Source: Flavobacteriales bacterium (GTDB lineage Bacteria; Bacteroidota; Bacteroidia; Flavobacteriales; Flavobacteriaceae). From it: DNA of 60,221 nucleotides. The DNA lies in assembly GCA_024641135.1 (NCBI GenBank), contig JAHEDS010000006.1:3901-64121 (forward strand). The letters run 5' to 3'. Shown piece by piece: positions 34,521 to 45,523 of the stretch. The notes beneath the pieces were generated by a model, which made no database searches, had not been told where the DNA came from, and saw only the letters and a list, made by a program, of their open reading frames with translations. The translations under genes were made by a program, and so were the position numbers. Each line of letters opens with the position of its first letter. The stretch's first letter is position 1.

Positions 34521-35858
34521 ATGATGAAATTAATTAGAGTATTAATCTTGTTTTTATGTTTCAGTAGCCTTGGAGTCTCTCAAGGAAAATTTACTATAGA
34601 CAATAATAAAAAAACGGATAAAATTAATTTCAAATTAATTAATAATTTAATCATTATTCCTGTTAAAGTTAATGACGTAGAATTGTCTTTTATATTAGAT
34701 ACTGGAGTTAGTAAAACAATTATTTTTAATTATACAAATATTACAGATTCTTTAAAAATGAAGAATATTGAGCCTATATATATAAGAGGCTTGGGTGAAG
34801 GAGAATCTGTTGAAGCATTAAAATCTCGAAATAATGTTTTTAAAATTGGTGATGCAATTAAATTAAATCAGGATTTATATGCAATTTTCAACGAAGAAAT
34901 AAACTTTGCTCCCCGACTTGGGATACCAGTTCATGGAATTGTTGGTTTTGATTTGTTTAAAGATTTAGTTGTAGAAATTAATTATTCGAGTAATTACATA
35001 AGGTTAACAGAACATAAAAGCTTTAAGTATAAAAAATGTAAAAAATGTGAAACGTTAAATTTAGAATTTTATAATAATAAGCCTTATTTGGATGCGAATG
35101 TTAAAATTGATAATAAATATATAACTGTAAAATTACTTATTGATTCAGGAGGTAGTGATGCCTTATGGTTATTTGAAGATAATGCTATTGGTATTAAACA
35201 TAATGACAAGTATTTTGAAGACTTTCTGGGGCATGGGCTAAGCGGAAGTGTATACGGAAAACGATCTAAAATTGACGAATTTGCATTAAAAAGCTTTGTT
35301 TTAAAAAATGCGAATGTAGCGTTCCCAGATTCTACATCTATTGCTTTCGCTAAACAATTCAAGGATAGAAATGGAAGTTTAGCGGGTAATATTTTGAAGA
35401 GGTTCAATTTAATTGTTGATTATCAAAAGGCTATCATGACGTTCAAAAAGAATGGATTTTTTAAGCATGAGTTTAGTTACAATAAAAGTGGAATTGAATT
35501 GGCTCATAATGGTGTTAGGTTTGTTAAAGAACTTGATCAAAAAATGAACAAACCGGATAATTTGATAAGTGATGGCAGCAACAAGACATATCAAATTGTA
35601 TTTGATTCTGACTATAAATTTGCTTTAAAACCTGCATATGCAATTGTCGAGCTAAGAGAAAATTCTCCTGCTTATAAAGCTGGATTGAAAACAGGAGATA
35701 TTGTTTTGAGTATCAATGGTAAGCCTACATATGATTATGCTCTACAAGATTTAATGCAAAAATTTTATGAAAGAGAAGGAACAAAAATAAAATTAACCAT
35801 TGAAAGACAAGGGACAACCTTTTCTGTTACTTTTAAATTGGAAGCATTATTTCAATAA
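34521..35858 (+). CDS. Secreted two-lobed aspartyl protease with PDZ domain
   Basis: A 445-residue protein with a signal peptide (cleaved near GVSQ). Two retropepsin-like lobes each carry an active-site triad: Asp60-Thr-Gly (FILDTGVSKT) and Asp208-Ser-Gly (LLIDSGGSDA). A PDZ domain occupies about 365-440 (LRENSPAYKAGLKTGDIVLSINGK). In viral retropepsins the two lobes come from separate chains; here they are fused as in pepsin, but with an added PDZ domain. A periplasmic or surface protease is likely. Substrate unknown. Monocistronic, ending at a shared terminator. Confidence 0.88.
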   Translation: MMKLIRVLILFLCFSSLGVSQGKFTIDNNKKTDKINFKLINNLIIIPVKVNDVELSFILDTGVSKTIIFNYTNITDSLKMKNIEPIYIRGLGEGESVEALKSRNNVFKIGDAIKLNQDLYAIFNEEINFAPRLGIPVHGIVGFDLFKDLVVEINYSSNYIRLTEHKSFKYKKCKKCETLNLEFYNNKPYLDANVKIDNKYITVKLLIDSGGSDALWLFEDNAIGIKHNDKYFEDFLGHGLSGSVYGKRSKIDEFALKSFVLKNANVAFPDSTSIAFAKQFKDRNGSLAGNILKRFNLIVDYQKAIMTFKKNGFFKHEFSYNKSGIELAHNGVRFVKELDQKMNKPDNLISDGSNKTYQIVFDSDYKFALKPAYAIVELRENSPAYKAGLKTGDIVLSINGKPTYDYALQDLMQKFYEREGTKIKLTIERQGTTFSVTFKLEALFQ

Positions 35859-35859
35859 A

Positions 35860-35892
35860 AAAGACCTAAACAAACTTCATGCATAGGTCTTT
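35860..35892. terminator. Bidirectional terminator
   Basis: AAAGACCTA (35860-35868) pairs with TAGGTCTTT (35884-35892) around a 15-nt loop, between the convergent protease and DUF1573 genes, with A-runs to the left and T-rich sequence to the right. Confidence 0.7.
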
Positions 35893-35914
35893 AATTGTTT
35901 AAATTAATAGATTT

Positions 35915-36343
35915 TTATTGTTCTACAACACTTTTATCTTTCTTTTCAAGAACACTTTCTTTACTTGAATCTACAACTTCGCCTTTTATTTTTAAAGCTA
36001 CTGTAGGAGTGTCAGCATTTGAAATAACTGTAATTGTTTTTCTAATTGGATTTACTCTATTAGTGTCATATTTTACTTGAATTTCACCAGTTTTTCCAGG
36101 TAATATTGGATCTTTAGACCATTTTGGTACGGTACATCCACAGCTAGAGGTTACTTTTGATACAATTAAGGGAGCGTCTCCTGTATTCGTAAAAACGAAG
36201 GTTCTTAATCCGTCAGCCCCTTTTTCTATTGTTCCATAATCTACTGTATCCGTTTTAAACTCAATTTTAGCCACTTTGTCTTGGGCATTTATTGAAAAAC
36301 TGATTAATCCGATAAATAAAATAGTAAATAATTGTTTCATCAT
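35915..36343 (-). CDS. DUF1573 domain protein, secreted
   Basis: A 142-residue protein with a signal peptide (cleaved near SINAQ) and one DUF1573 domain, an immunoglobulin-like fold of the ASPM/SPD-2/Hydin type. The family signature FVFTNTGDAPLIVSKVTSSCGCTVP (with the CGCT motif) and PGKTGEIQVKYDTN are intact. It is very common in Bacteroidota and often found many times per genome. The C-terminus adds a charged tail. Function unknown; a structural or adhesive role in the periplasm or at the surface is often suggested. Confidence 0.92.
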   Translation of the reverse strand: MMKQLFTILFIGLISFSINAQDKVAKIEFKTDTVDYGTIEKGADGLRTFVFTNTGDAPLIVSKVTSSCGCTVPKWSKDPILPGKTGEIQVKYDTNRVNPIRKTITVISNADTPTVALKIKGEVVDSSKESVLEKKDKSVVEQ

Positions 36344-36490
36344 TAAAATTTTTAATTGTTCGTAAACTTACTCACTTTTTCTATCATCCGCAAAAAAAAT
36401 CGATAAAATACATAATTGTTAACATTTTTAATACATATCAATTTTTTGTCAATACTAAAATATTGGCTTTCACAGAAAAAGAAATATAAG

Positions 36491-36498
36491 TACTTTTG
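36491..36498 (+). promoter_or_regulatory. -7 box of valS (TACTTTTG)
   Basis: TACTTTTG lies 31 bp before ATG 36529. A TTG at 36463-36465 is 25 bp upstream, slightly outside the usual 17-23 bp spacing. The box overlaps the apparent TTG start at 36496, so that start must be wrong if this promoter is used. Confidence 0.5.
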
Positions 36499-36528
36499 CA
36501 AATCAATATTCAAAAACTATTCCAAAGT

Positions 36529-39159
36529 ATGCAAATTCCATCAAAATATGATGCTAGTCAAGTAGAAAGTAAATGGTATGATTACTGGATGAAGCATAAT
36601 TTTTTTCATTCAGAGCCTGATGAAAGAGAACCTTATACTATTGTAATTCCACCACCTAACGTCACAGGGGTTTTACATATGGGGCATATGCTAAATAATA
36701 CGATACAGGATGTACTTATCCGCAGAGCTAGATTACAAGGCAAAAATGCTTGTTGGGTGCCTGGTACAGACCATGCATCAATTGCTACCGAGGCAAAAGT
36801 TGTGGCTAAATTAAAAGAACAAGGTATAGATAAAAATGATTTATCGCGTGATGAGTTTTTAAAACATGCATGGGAATGGACTCATGAGTATGGAGGTGTG
36901 ATTCTAGAGCAATTGAAAAAATTGGGTTGTTCATGTGATTGGCAAAGAACTAAATTCACTATGGATGACGATATGAGTGAATCTGTTATTAAAGTATTTG
37001 TTGATTTATATAACAAGGGTTTAATTTATCGCGGCTATCGCATGGTTAATTGGGATCCGGAAGCAAAAACAACCTTATCTGATGAGGAAGTGATTTATGA
37101 AGAACGCCAAGGATTGTTATATTATATAAAATATCAGGTAGAAGGCACCAAAGATTATTTAACTATTGCAACCACGCGTCCCGAAACTATTTTTGGTGAT
37201 ACGGCTATTTGTATAAACCCTAATGATGCACGTTTTAAACATCTTAGAGGCAAAAAGGCTATTGTGCCAATTTGTAACCGAGTAATTCCTATTATTGAAG
37301 ATGAGTATGTGGATGTTGAATTTGGAACAGGTTGTTTAAAAGTGACACCTGCCCATGATGAAAATGATAAAGTTTTAGGGGATAAATTCCAGCTAGAAGT
37401 TATTGATATTTTTAATGCAGATGCCTCTTTAAATAGCTATGGATTACATTATGAAGGTAAAGATCGATTTGTTGCGAGAAAAGAAATTCAAAAGGAATTA
37501 GAAGAAATTGGTCATTTAGTTAAAACAGAAAATTATTTAAATAAAGTAGGAACTAGTGAACGTACCAAAGCTGTTATTGAACCAAGATTATCAGATCAGT
37601 GGTTTTTAAAAATGGAAGATTTGGTAAAACCTGCAATTAAAGCAGTTTTGGAAGATGGAGAGGTTAAATTGTTTCCTAAAAAGTTTGAAAACACATATCG
37701 TCACTGGATGGAAAATATTCGTGATTGGAATATTTCTCGTCAGTTATTATGGGGTCAGCAAATTCCAGCATATTTTTATGGAAATGGAAAGGATGACTTT
37801 GTTGTCGCAGAAAATATTGAAGAGGCTTTAGAGTTAGCCAAGCAAAAATCTAATAAATCTCAATTATCTACTTCCGATTTAAAACAGGATACAGATGCTT
37901 TAGATACCTGGTTTTCTTCTTGGTTATGGCCAATGAGTGTATTTGATGGCATTAGAAATCCTGATAATAAGGATATTAAATATTACTACCCCACTAATGA
38001 TTTAGTTACTGGTCCAGATATTTTGTTTTTCTGGGTTGCTCGAATGATTATTGCTGGATATGAATATAAAGGGGAGAAACCGTTTCAAAATGTATATCTA
38101 ACGGGGTTAGTACGTGATAAGCAACGTCGAAAAATGAGTAAATCTTTAGGGAATTCGCCTGATGCATTAAAACTTATTGAAGAATTTGGAGCAGATGGTG
38201 TTCGGGTTGGGTTATTACTAAGTTCAGCAGCTGGAAATGATTTATTATTTGATGAGGCTTTATGCCAGCAAGGTAAGGGGTTTGCAAATAAAATTTGGAA
38301 TGCATTCCGGTTAATTGAAGGTTGGGAAGTTGCAGGAATTGAGCAACCAGAGTCATCAAAAATTGCTATTAATTGGTTTGAAGCCAAGTTTCAGGAAACG
38401 TTATTAACTATTGAAGATCATTATGGTAAATATCGTATTAGTGATGCCTTAATGGAAACCTATAAGCTTATTTGGAATGATTTCTGCTCATGGTTTTTGG
38501 AAATGGTAAAACCCGAATATCAAAAACCAATTGATAAAGTAACCTTTCTAGGAGTTATTTCAATTTTGGAAAATAACCTAAAATTATTGCATCCTTTTAT
38601 GCCGTTTTTAACCGAGGATATCTGGCAGTATATTGCTAAAAGAACTTCTGACGAGGCGTTGATAGTTTCAAAATGGCCTGAACAAAAAAGTTTTGATAAA
38701 GACTTAATTTTAGAGTTTGATTTCGCTTCAGAAGTAATTTCAGGAATAAGAACAATAAGAAAGGAAAAGAATATCCCATTTAAAGATGTAATTCAGTTTT
38801 CTGTAATTAATAATGAAAACGCTACCAAAAGTTTTGATGAGGTTATTAGAAAATTAGGAAATTTAGAGGGTATCCATTCTGTTTCAGAAGCTGTTGATGG
38901 TGCTTTAACTTTCAGAGTAAAATCGAATGAATATTTTATTCCTATGGTTGGAGCTATTGATGTTGAAGCAGAAATTAAGAAGCTTACCGAGGAGTTAAAT
39001 TATACAGAAGGATTTTTAAAATCTGTTCAAAAGAAACTTTCTAATGAGCGTTTTGTTGCTGGAGCACCAGAACAAGTCATTACAAATGAACGGAATAAGG
39101 AAGCGGATGCCTTGGCGAAAATTGAAACTATTAAAGCGAGTTTAAAAAGTTTAAACTAA
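36529..39159 (+). CDS. valS: Valine--tRNA ligase
   Basis: An 876-residue class Ia synthetase (EC 6.1.1.9). The HIGH-equivalent motif is HMGH at 50-53 and KMSKS is at 535-539. An editing (CP1) domain lies between them (about 190-330), and the anticodon-binding domain occupies about 600-730. The C-terminal coiled-coil arm typical of ValRS spans roughly 810-870. I chose ATG 36529 over the TTG 33 bp upstream, because that TTG sits in the -7 promoter box and the extra 11 residues (rich in Gln and Lys) do not match the family. Confidence 0.95.
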   Translation: MQIPSKYDASQVESKWYDYWMKHNFFHSEPDEREPYTIVIPPPNVTGVLHMGHMLNNTIQDVLIRRARLQGKNACWVPGTDHASIATEAKVVAKLKEQGIDKNDLSRDEFLKHAWEWTHEYGGVILEQLKKLGCSCDWQRTKFTMDDDMSESVIKVFVDLYNKGLIYRGYRMVNWDPEAKTTLSDEEVIYEERQGLLYYIKYQVEGTKDYLTIATTRPETIFGDTAICINPNDARFKHLRGKKAIVPICNRVIPIIEDEYVDVEFGTGCLKVTPAHDENDKVLGDKFQLEVIDIFNADASLNSYGLHYEGKDRFVARKEIQKELEEIGHLVKTENYLNKVGTSERTKAVIEPRLSDQWFLKMEDLVKPAIKAVLEDGEVKLFPKKFENTYRHWMENIRDWNISRQLLWGQQIPAYFYGNGKDDFVVAENIEEALELAKQKSNKSQLSTSDLKQDTDALDTWFSSWLWPMSVFDGIRNPDNKDIKYYYPTNDLVTGPDILFFWVARMIIAGYEYKGEKPFQNVYLTGLVRDKQRRKMSKSLGNSPDALKLIEEFGADGVRVGLLLSSAAGNDLLFDEALCQQGKGFANKIWNAFRLIEGWEVAGIEQPESSKIAINWFEAKFQETLLTIEDHYGKYRISDALMETYKLIWNDFCSWFLEMVKPEYQKPIDKVTFLGVISILENNLKLLHPFMPFLTEDIWQYIAKRTSDEALIVSKWPEQKSFDKDLILEFDFASEVISGIRTIRKEKNIPFKDVIQFSVINNENATKSFDEVIRKLGNLEGIHSVSEAVDGALTFRVKSNEYFIPMVGAIDVEAEIKKLTEELNYTEGFLKSVQKKLSNERFVAGAPEQVITNERNKEADALAKIETIKASLKSLN

Positions 39160-39228
39160 TTTTTTTCAATTCTAAATTCTTTATATTTTTTAATTGTTAT
39201 AGAAGGTAAAAGTTTTTAAAGAGGGTTT

Positions 39229-39816
39229 CTATTTAGCAGAATAGAAGTTTTTTATTATGGATTCCATGGGTTTTTTATTTTCAGAAACCTCAATAATTTC
39301 TTTCCAGATGTCACCTGAAATTAATGATTTAAGGGGTTGTTCTAGTATAGGAATCTTATTAAAAACTTTAAGTAATTTGTTATCCCACATTTTTGAATAT
39401 TTCAGTAAATCATCGGGATAAACTACTTTTCTTTTGGTGCCTTCATCAAATCCCCTAAAAGGCTTAGAAATGTTAAGGTATCCATAATCATCAGTTATTT
39501 GTTCACCTGGAAGGATGTCTCTAATAGCAATTTCAAAATCATAAGCCGTACTTAAACAATTGGAATTAAAGCTGTGATTAACATAACGACCTAAATCCCA
39601 GCAGAGGACTAAATTTCCATGACTGTTTCTAAATGTATAAGTCTCCAAAATATCTTGATAAAGGGGTTCCATTTTTTTAAAGGCCTCTGGACTAAATTCT
39701 CTGTCCAATTTATCTAAAGCCCAAGTAATAGTTCCTGCAGGAATAAATTCTGTAGCCACCACACCATGACCTATGTTATCGTTTATAAATTTAAGTTCAG
39801 TTTTTGGATGTATCAT
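39229..39816 (-). CDS. SET-domain protein
   Basis: A 195-residue protein with a SET methyltransferase fold in its first 115 residues. The NHS motif is in RYVNHSFNSNC (Asn80, His81) and the catalytic GEQITDDYGYL motif supplies Tyr111. Family members use SAM to methylate lysine in proteins. The C-terminal 80 residues are not a recognised post-SET zinc domain (no cysteine cluster). Possible targets could include ribosomal proteins or others, but none is known. Monocistronic, downstream of the ACBP gene by 54 bp on the same strand. Confidence 0.85.
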   Translation of the reverse strand: MIHPKTELKFINDNIGHGVVATEFIPAGTITWALDKLDREFSPEAFKKMEPLYQDILETYTFRNSHGNLVLCWDLGRYVNHSFNSNCLSTAYDFEIAIRDILPGEQITDDYGYLNISKPFRGFDEGTKRKVVYPDDLLKYSKMWDNKLLKVFNKIPILEQPLKSLISGDIWKEIIEVSENKKPMESIIKNFYSAK

Positions 39817-39870
39817 ACTTTTGAGTTTAATTAAAAATTAATCAAGTATAATCGGGATATTTAATAAACC

Positions 39871-40137
39871 TTATTTTTTATATAAAAAATAATTGTTTAC
39901 AAGCTCAATATAAGTGCTTTTTGCCTCATCTTCAGTAATGTCTTTAATTTGGAACAAAGCATTGGCTTTAAAAGCGTTTATTATGGGCTTTTTGCTACTT
40001 GGTTGCTCATAATTATTAGTAGCTTTTTTATAATAAGCATACAGTCGAAGTAAAAAATCAGCAGGAAAAGGATCAGTATGTGCATTTACACGATTAACAG
40101 CCTCTTGAAACTCGTTATCTAATTCTTTATTAGTCAT
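39871..40137 (-). CDS. Acyl-CoA-binding protein
   Basis: An 88-residue ACBP-family protein, matching the four-helix bundle. Diagnostic segments are LLRLYAYYKKAT (helix 2), NAFKANALFQIKDITEDEAKSTYIELV (the acyl-CoA-contacting Lys and Tyr region). The canonical KWDAW is altered to KANALF. ACBP is widespread in eukaryotes and patchy in bacteria. The gene overlaps psd by 8 bp, in a cluster for phospholipid synthesis, consistent with delivery or buffering of acyl-CoA. Confidence 0.88.
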   Translation of the reverse strand: MTNKELDNEFQEAVNRVNAHTDPFPADFLLRLYAYYKKATNNYEQPSSKKPIINAFKANALFQIKDITEDEAKSTYIELVNNYFLYKK

Positions 40138-40786
40138 TAATTTCAGCTATAATGCTTTCTCCACCACGAACTTTTTGGTTGAGTTTTACTTTAATTTTAG
40201 TGTTTAAAGGTAAAAATAAATCTACTCTTGAACCAAATTTAATAAATCCGGAATCATTTCCTTGTATTACTTGGTCATTTGTTTTGGCGTAATTAACAAT
40301 TCTCTTTGCGAGTGCTCCGGCAATTTGGCGATATAAAACTTTTCCAAAAGTATCGTTTTCAACAACTACAGTAGTTCGTTCATTTTCTTCACTTGCTTTT
40401 GGGTGCCATGCCACCAGGTATTTACCCGGGTGATATTTACTAAATAGAACATTACCACTAATTGGGTGTCGCGTAACATGTACATTTATGGGCGACATAA
40501 AGACACTAACCTGTAATCGTTTATCTTTAAAATATTCTTTTTCAAAAACCTCTTCAATAACTACAACCTTTCCATCTACTGGAGAGACAACTTGAGAATC
40601 ATTAAGAACAGTTTTTCTTTTCGGGTTTCTAAAAAACTGCAGAATTAGTATAAAAACCCCCAGTAATATAAACCATAATGTATTTTGAATCCATATAGTT
40701 TCAATGAAATTATCTATTAGTAGAAAACTGGCAACTATAATTATGAATGTTGTAAATATAATTTTATGTCCTTCTTTATGAAACAT
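40130..40786 (-). CDS. psd: Phosphatidylserine decarboxylase, short form
   Basis: A 218-residue pyruvoyl enzyme making phosphatidylethanolamine (EC 4.1.1.65). The self-cleavage site is Gly185-Ser186 in KFGSRVDLF; serine becomes the pyruvoyl group. An N-terminal hydrophobic segment (about 10-45, two helices) anchors it. The conserved FMSPINVHVTRHPISG and NERTTVVVE segments are present. It overlaps cdsA by 11 bp and the ACBP gene by 8 bp, in one operon. Confidence 0.94.
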   Translation of the reverse strand: MFHKEGHKIIFTTFIIIVASFLLIDNFIETIWIQNTLWFILLGVFILILQFFRNPKRKTVLNDSQVVSPVDGKVVVIEEVFEKEYFKDKRLQVSVFMSPINVHVTRHPISGNVLFSKYHPGKYLVAWHPKASEENERTTVVVENDTFGKVLYRQIAGALAKRIVNYAKTNDQVIQGNDSGFIKFGSRVDLFLPLNTKIKVKLNQKVRGGESIIAEIND

Positions 40787-41597
40787 ATTGTATAATTCTT
40801 AAGAATAAATAAATAAAAGGTGCAGCAAAAATAATACTATCTAACCTGTCTAATAAACCACCATGACCTGGCATTATTATTCCACTGTCCTTAACCTTAG
40901 CTTGTCGTTTAAATTTTGATTCTATTAAATCTCCAATAGTCCCAAAAACACTAATAATAATACTTAAAATTAGCCAATTATTAAAAGTTAAAGTTTGGGT
41001 AAAGGTAGCAATAAAATAACTTGCAATACATGAAAAAAACAATCCTCCTAAAAACCCTTCAACGGTTTTTTTAGGTGAAATTTTTTCAAATAGTTTTTGT
41101 TTACCAAAATTTTTACCAACTAAATATGCAAACGAATCATTAACCCAAATTAATATAAATGATCCTAGTAAAATATCAGGATTGTAAGATTTATGAAAAT
41201 TGGCAATTAGAATTAAAAATACAAATGCACTGGATAAATAAAATGTTGTTAGAATAAAACGTTTTGTTATAAACAATGGAATTAATTTTTCTGAAAACAA
41301 ATCTTTTATTAAAAAGAGTTCAACAAAAATTGTGATTACCATAAGTATTTGTGTGGCTTCATCTAGCCCTTTGCTTGAGCTTACTTCCAATTGCCAAAAA
41401 CCAAAAACAAGAAAAAGAATTATAAAAATAACGTAAGGTATGCTACTCTTTAACTGGATTAACTTATTGAATTCAATCAAACAGATAATTCCAAAAATAA
41501 AAAAGAGAGCCATTAAGGTATGTAAGCTATAAAGTGAAAATATTAACAGCAATACATAAAACAAACCAGAAAGGGCACGAATAAAAATATCTTTCAT
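40776..41597 (-). CDS. cdsA: Phosphatidate cytidylyltransferase
   Basis: A 273-residue inner-membrane enzyme forming CDP-diacylglycerol from phosphatidate and CTP (EC 2.7.7.41). About eight membrane helices are visible. The family signature SKFKRQAKVKDSGIIMPGHG followed by GLLDRLDS lies at the C-terminal end, with the SPKKTVEGFLGG motif before it. CDP-diacylglycerol feeds phosphatidylserine synthesis, and thus psd, whose gene overlaps the end of cdsA. The PS synthase itself is not in the window. Confidence 0.96.
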   Translation of the reverse strand: MKDIFIRALSGLFYVLLLIFSLYSLHTLMALFFIFGIICLIEFNKLIQLKSSIPYVIFIILFLVFGFWQLEVSSSKGLDEATQILMVITIFVELFLIKDLFSEKLIPLFITKRFILTTFYLSSAFVFLILIANFHKSYNPDILLGSFILIWVNDSFAYLVGKNFGKQKLFEKISPKKTVEGFLGGLFFSCIASYFIATFTQTLTFNNWLILSIIISVFGTIGDLIESKFKRQAKVKDSGIIMPGHGGLLDRLDSIIFAAPFIYLFLRIIQYVS

Positions 41598-41653
41598 TTT
41601 AAATGATTTGTCTTTATTTAATTAAAATGGACAGCGTTATAATCTAAAATAGA

Positions 41654-42262
41654 TTATAAATCCTCTAGAAGTAGCAAATATAAATTTTTTGAACTACTTC
41701 CGTAGCTTAAAAAGTCTTTTTCGTCTGAAGATTTAAAATGTTTTATAGTAGTAATATTTGTAGGAAGTCTTTGTTTGCTTTTAAATTTAATACCCCGTAA
41801 TCCTTCTCCAATATTTTCAACAATTTGACTTGTCGTAGCAAAAACGATAAAATTGTCTGGAAGCTCGGTTAGTTTTTTTTCCGCTATTTGATGCGAAGAG
41901 ATTAATAAAGAACCATCGTTGGCTATTAAATTCTCGCAGGTTGTAATAAAAAAAGTAGAATCTATAATTTTTTCTGTTGTCGACAATCCTGCATTTTTGA
42001 ATTTATCTTTAAGCTTGGAGTCAATAAAAAATGCCTTCTTGTTGTCCCAATTGTTTTCTTCAATGATATTTTCTAAGCTTTCAAAAACCTCATTTAAATC
42101 TTCGCAATACAGAAATTTACCACCATTAGCTTTAAAGTTTATGGTAAACTTCTCATCTATTGGTAATTTAATCTCTGGCATATATTTGCCACGCTCTAAG
42201 GACTTTAATTCTTCTTCTTTACTTTCAGATTTAGAACCAAATATTTTTCTAAAAAGACTCAT
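41654..42262 (-). CDS. LUD domain protein
   Basis: A 202-residue protein with a LutC/YkgG-type LUD domain (about 55-200), including the SSHQIAEKKLTELPDNFIVFA segment and a nucleotide-like binding region in the middle (TTCENLIANDGSLL). In lactate-utilisation operons this domain accompanies an iron-sulfur protein and an FAD-linked oxidoreductase, but neither is here. Placement between ftsH and cdsA looks conserved in Flavobacteriia; the cellular role is unknown. It has its own -7 box and a terminator-like hairpin behind ftsH. Confidence 0.85.
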   Translation of the reverse strand: MSLFRKIFGSKSESKEEELKSLERGKYMPEIKLPIDEKFTINFKANGGKFLYCEDLNEVFESLENIIEENNWDNKKAFFIDSKLKDKFKNAGLSTTEKIIDSTFFITTCENLIANDGSLLISSHQIAEKKLTELPDNFIVFATTSQIVENIGEGLRGIKFKSKQRLPTNITTIKHFKSSDEKDFLSYGSSSKNLYLLLLEDL

Positions 42263-42302
42263 TTAAGATTGCGCTATTAACTCAGTTTTTATTGGAGTTT
42301 CT

Positions 42303-42310
42303 CAAATATA
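42303..42310 (-). promoter_or_regulatory. -7 box of the LUD-cdsA-psd-ACBP unit (TATATTTG)
   Basis: The minus-strand TATATTTG directly follows the ftsH terminator hairpin, giving a leader of about 35 bp before the LUD ATG. No matching -33 TTG, so the upstream half is uncertain. Confidence 0.45.
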
Positions 42311-42350
42311 AAAAATCTTAAACTAATCATTGAATTAATTTAAGATTTTT
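42311..42350 (-). terminator. Terminator after ftsH
   Basis: AAAAATCTTAAA (42311-42322) pairs with TTTAAGATTTTT (42339-42350) around a 16-nt loop. Read on the minus strand it ends in a T-run, 29 bp after the ftsH stop codon. Confidence 0.6.
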
Positions 42351-42378
42351 GTTAATGCTTTATGTGAAAATTAAAAAT

Positions 42379-44319
<1,941 letters not shown>

Positions 44320-44325
44320 TCTTTT

Positions 44326-44697
44326 TTAATAACTAGTTTCTATTATTGTTGTTTTTGCATCACCCCAAAGACTTTCAATATCATAATAATCTCTGATATG
44401 TTTTTGGAATACATGAACCACAACATTTACATAATCTAATAATATCCATTCAGCATTATCTGCACCTTCAACATGCCATGGGTGGTCTTTCAATTCTTTG
44501 CTTACCTTTTTTTGGATGGAATTTGAAATGGCGTTGACTTGTGTATTTGAAGTTCCCTCGCAAATAACAAAGTAATCACAAACCGTATTTTCTATGTCTC
44601 TTAAATCAAGTATGCTTATTTCTTTTCCCTTAACATCTTCAATGCTACTTATAATAACTGTTATTAGTTGGTCTGCGCTTATTTGTTGTTTCGCCAT
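44326..44697 (-). CDS. rsfS: Ribosome silencing factor RsfS
   Basis: A 123-residue protein of the RsfS/Iojap family. It binds ribosomal protein uL14 and blocks subunit joining when nutrients are scarce. Family segments YFVICEGTSNTQVNAIS, HVEGADNAEWILLDYVNVVVHVF and REYYDIESLWGDA-like (RDYYDIESLWGDA) are all intact. The tight coupling to ftsH (6 bp) is common in Bacteroidota. A TAACTTTG box lies 20 bp upstream of the ATG. Confidence 0.95.
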   Translation of the reverse strand: MAKQQISADQLITVIISSIEDVKGKEISILDLRDIENTVCDYFVICEGTSNTQVNAISNSIQKKVSKELKDHPWHVEGADNAEWILLDYVNVVVHVFQKHIRDYYDIESLWGDAKTTIIETSY

Positions 44698-44717
44698 TAA
44701 ATTGTTTTAAATTTGTG

Positions 44718-44725
44718 CAAAGTTA
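44718..44725 (-). promoter_or_regulatory. -7 box of rsfS-ftsH (TAACTTTG)
   Basis: The minus-strand TAACTTTG is 20 bp upstream of the rsfS ATG. No clear -33 TTG. The same octamer precedes the ECF sigma operon and ppk2. Confidence 0.5.
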
Positions 44726-44791
44726 TTATTTTTTTAATTCTTTATACCTTAATTTAATCATAAGATTCTATACTGCTATAACAACTTTTTA

Positions 44792-45523
44792 ATGCATCTA
44801 ATCAAACTTAATGCCACCGATTCAACAAACAACTATTTAAGAAAGCTTTCTAACACGTCAGTTTTAGTTGATTATACTGTAGTATCTGCAGATTATCAAA
44901 CTAATGGCAGAGGGCAAATGGGAACCATTTGGAATTCTGAAAGCTCTAAAAACCTTACTGTTAGTGTATTTAAAGATGTTTCAAAGCTAAATATTGAATA
45001 CCCCTTTTATATAAGTATAGCGACTTCATTAGCATTAATAAAAACCTTGCAAAGTTTTTCGATTCCTAAATTAAGTATTAAATGGCCTAACGACATTTTG
45101 TCAGAAGACAAGAAAATTTGTGGAGTTTTAATTGAAAATGTCATGAAACAAAATAGTTTAAAGGAATCTATTATTGGAATTGGACTAAATGTTAATCAAA
45201 CTAACTTTAAAGGATTACCAAAAGCGGCATCACTAAAATTGCTAATTGGTAAGACATTTATTCTGGATGAAGTCCTACATACGCTAATAAAGTATTTAAA
45301 ATATTATTTTATGCTCGTAAGAAAGCAGGAATTTAATTTTTTAAAAAAAGAGTATAAATCTTATCTTTTTAGAAAAAACAAACCCTCGACATTTTTAGAT
45401 GCCGAAGGTTTAATGTTTTCTGGAATTATAAAAAATGTGGCATTATCTGGGAATCTTCAGGTTTTAATTGAAGACGATATTTTAAAGGAGTTTGATTTAA
45501 AAGATATTACCCTTTTATATTAA
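44792..45523 (+). CDS. birA: Biotin--[acetyl-CoA-carboxylase] ligase
   Basis: A 243-residue monofunctional biotin protein ligase (EC 6.3.4.15). It starts directly with the catalytic domain (KLNATDSTNNYL), lacking an N-terminal helix-turn-helix, so it cannot act as the E. coli-type repressor. The biotin/ATP loop is GRGQMGTIW (in place of GRGRxGR), and KWPNDI and the GIGLNVNQ motif are present. It is divergent from rsfS and converges on the SRPBCC gene with a 4-bp overlap. Confidence 0.94.
   Translation: MHLIKLNATDSTNNYLRKLSNTSVLVDYTVVSADYQTNGRGQMGTIWNSESSKNLTVSVFKDVSKLNIEYPFYISIATSLALIKTLQSFSIPKLSIKWPNDILSEDKKICGVLIENVMKQNSLKESIIGIGLNVNQTNFKGLPKAASLKLLIGKTFILDEVLHTLIKYLKYYFMLVRKQEFNFLKKEYKSYLFRKNKPSTFLDAEGLMFSGIIKNVALSGNLQVLIEDDILKEFDLKDITLLY

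Noticed and set aside
36496-36528. TTG-initiated extension of valS
   Set aside because: The TTG is within the TACTTTTG -7 box; the added residues are not part of the ValRS family.
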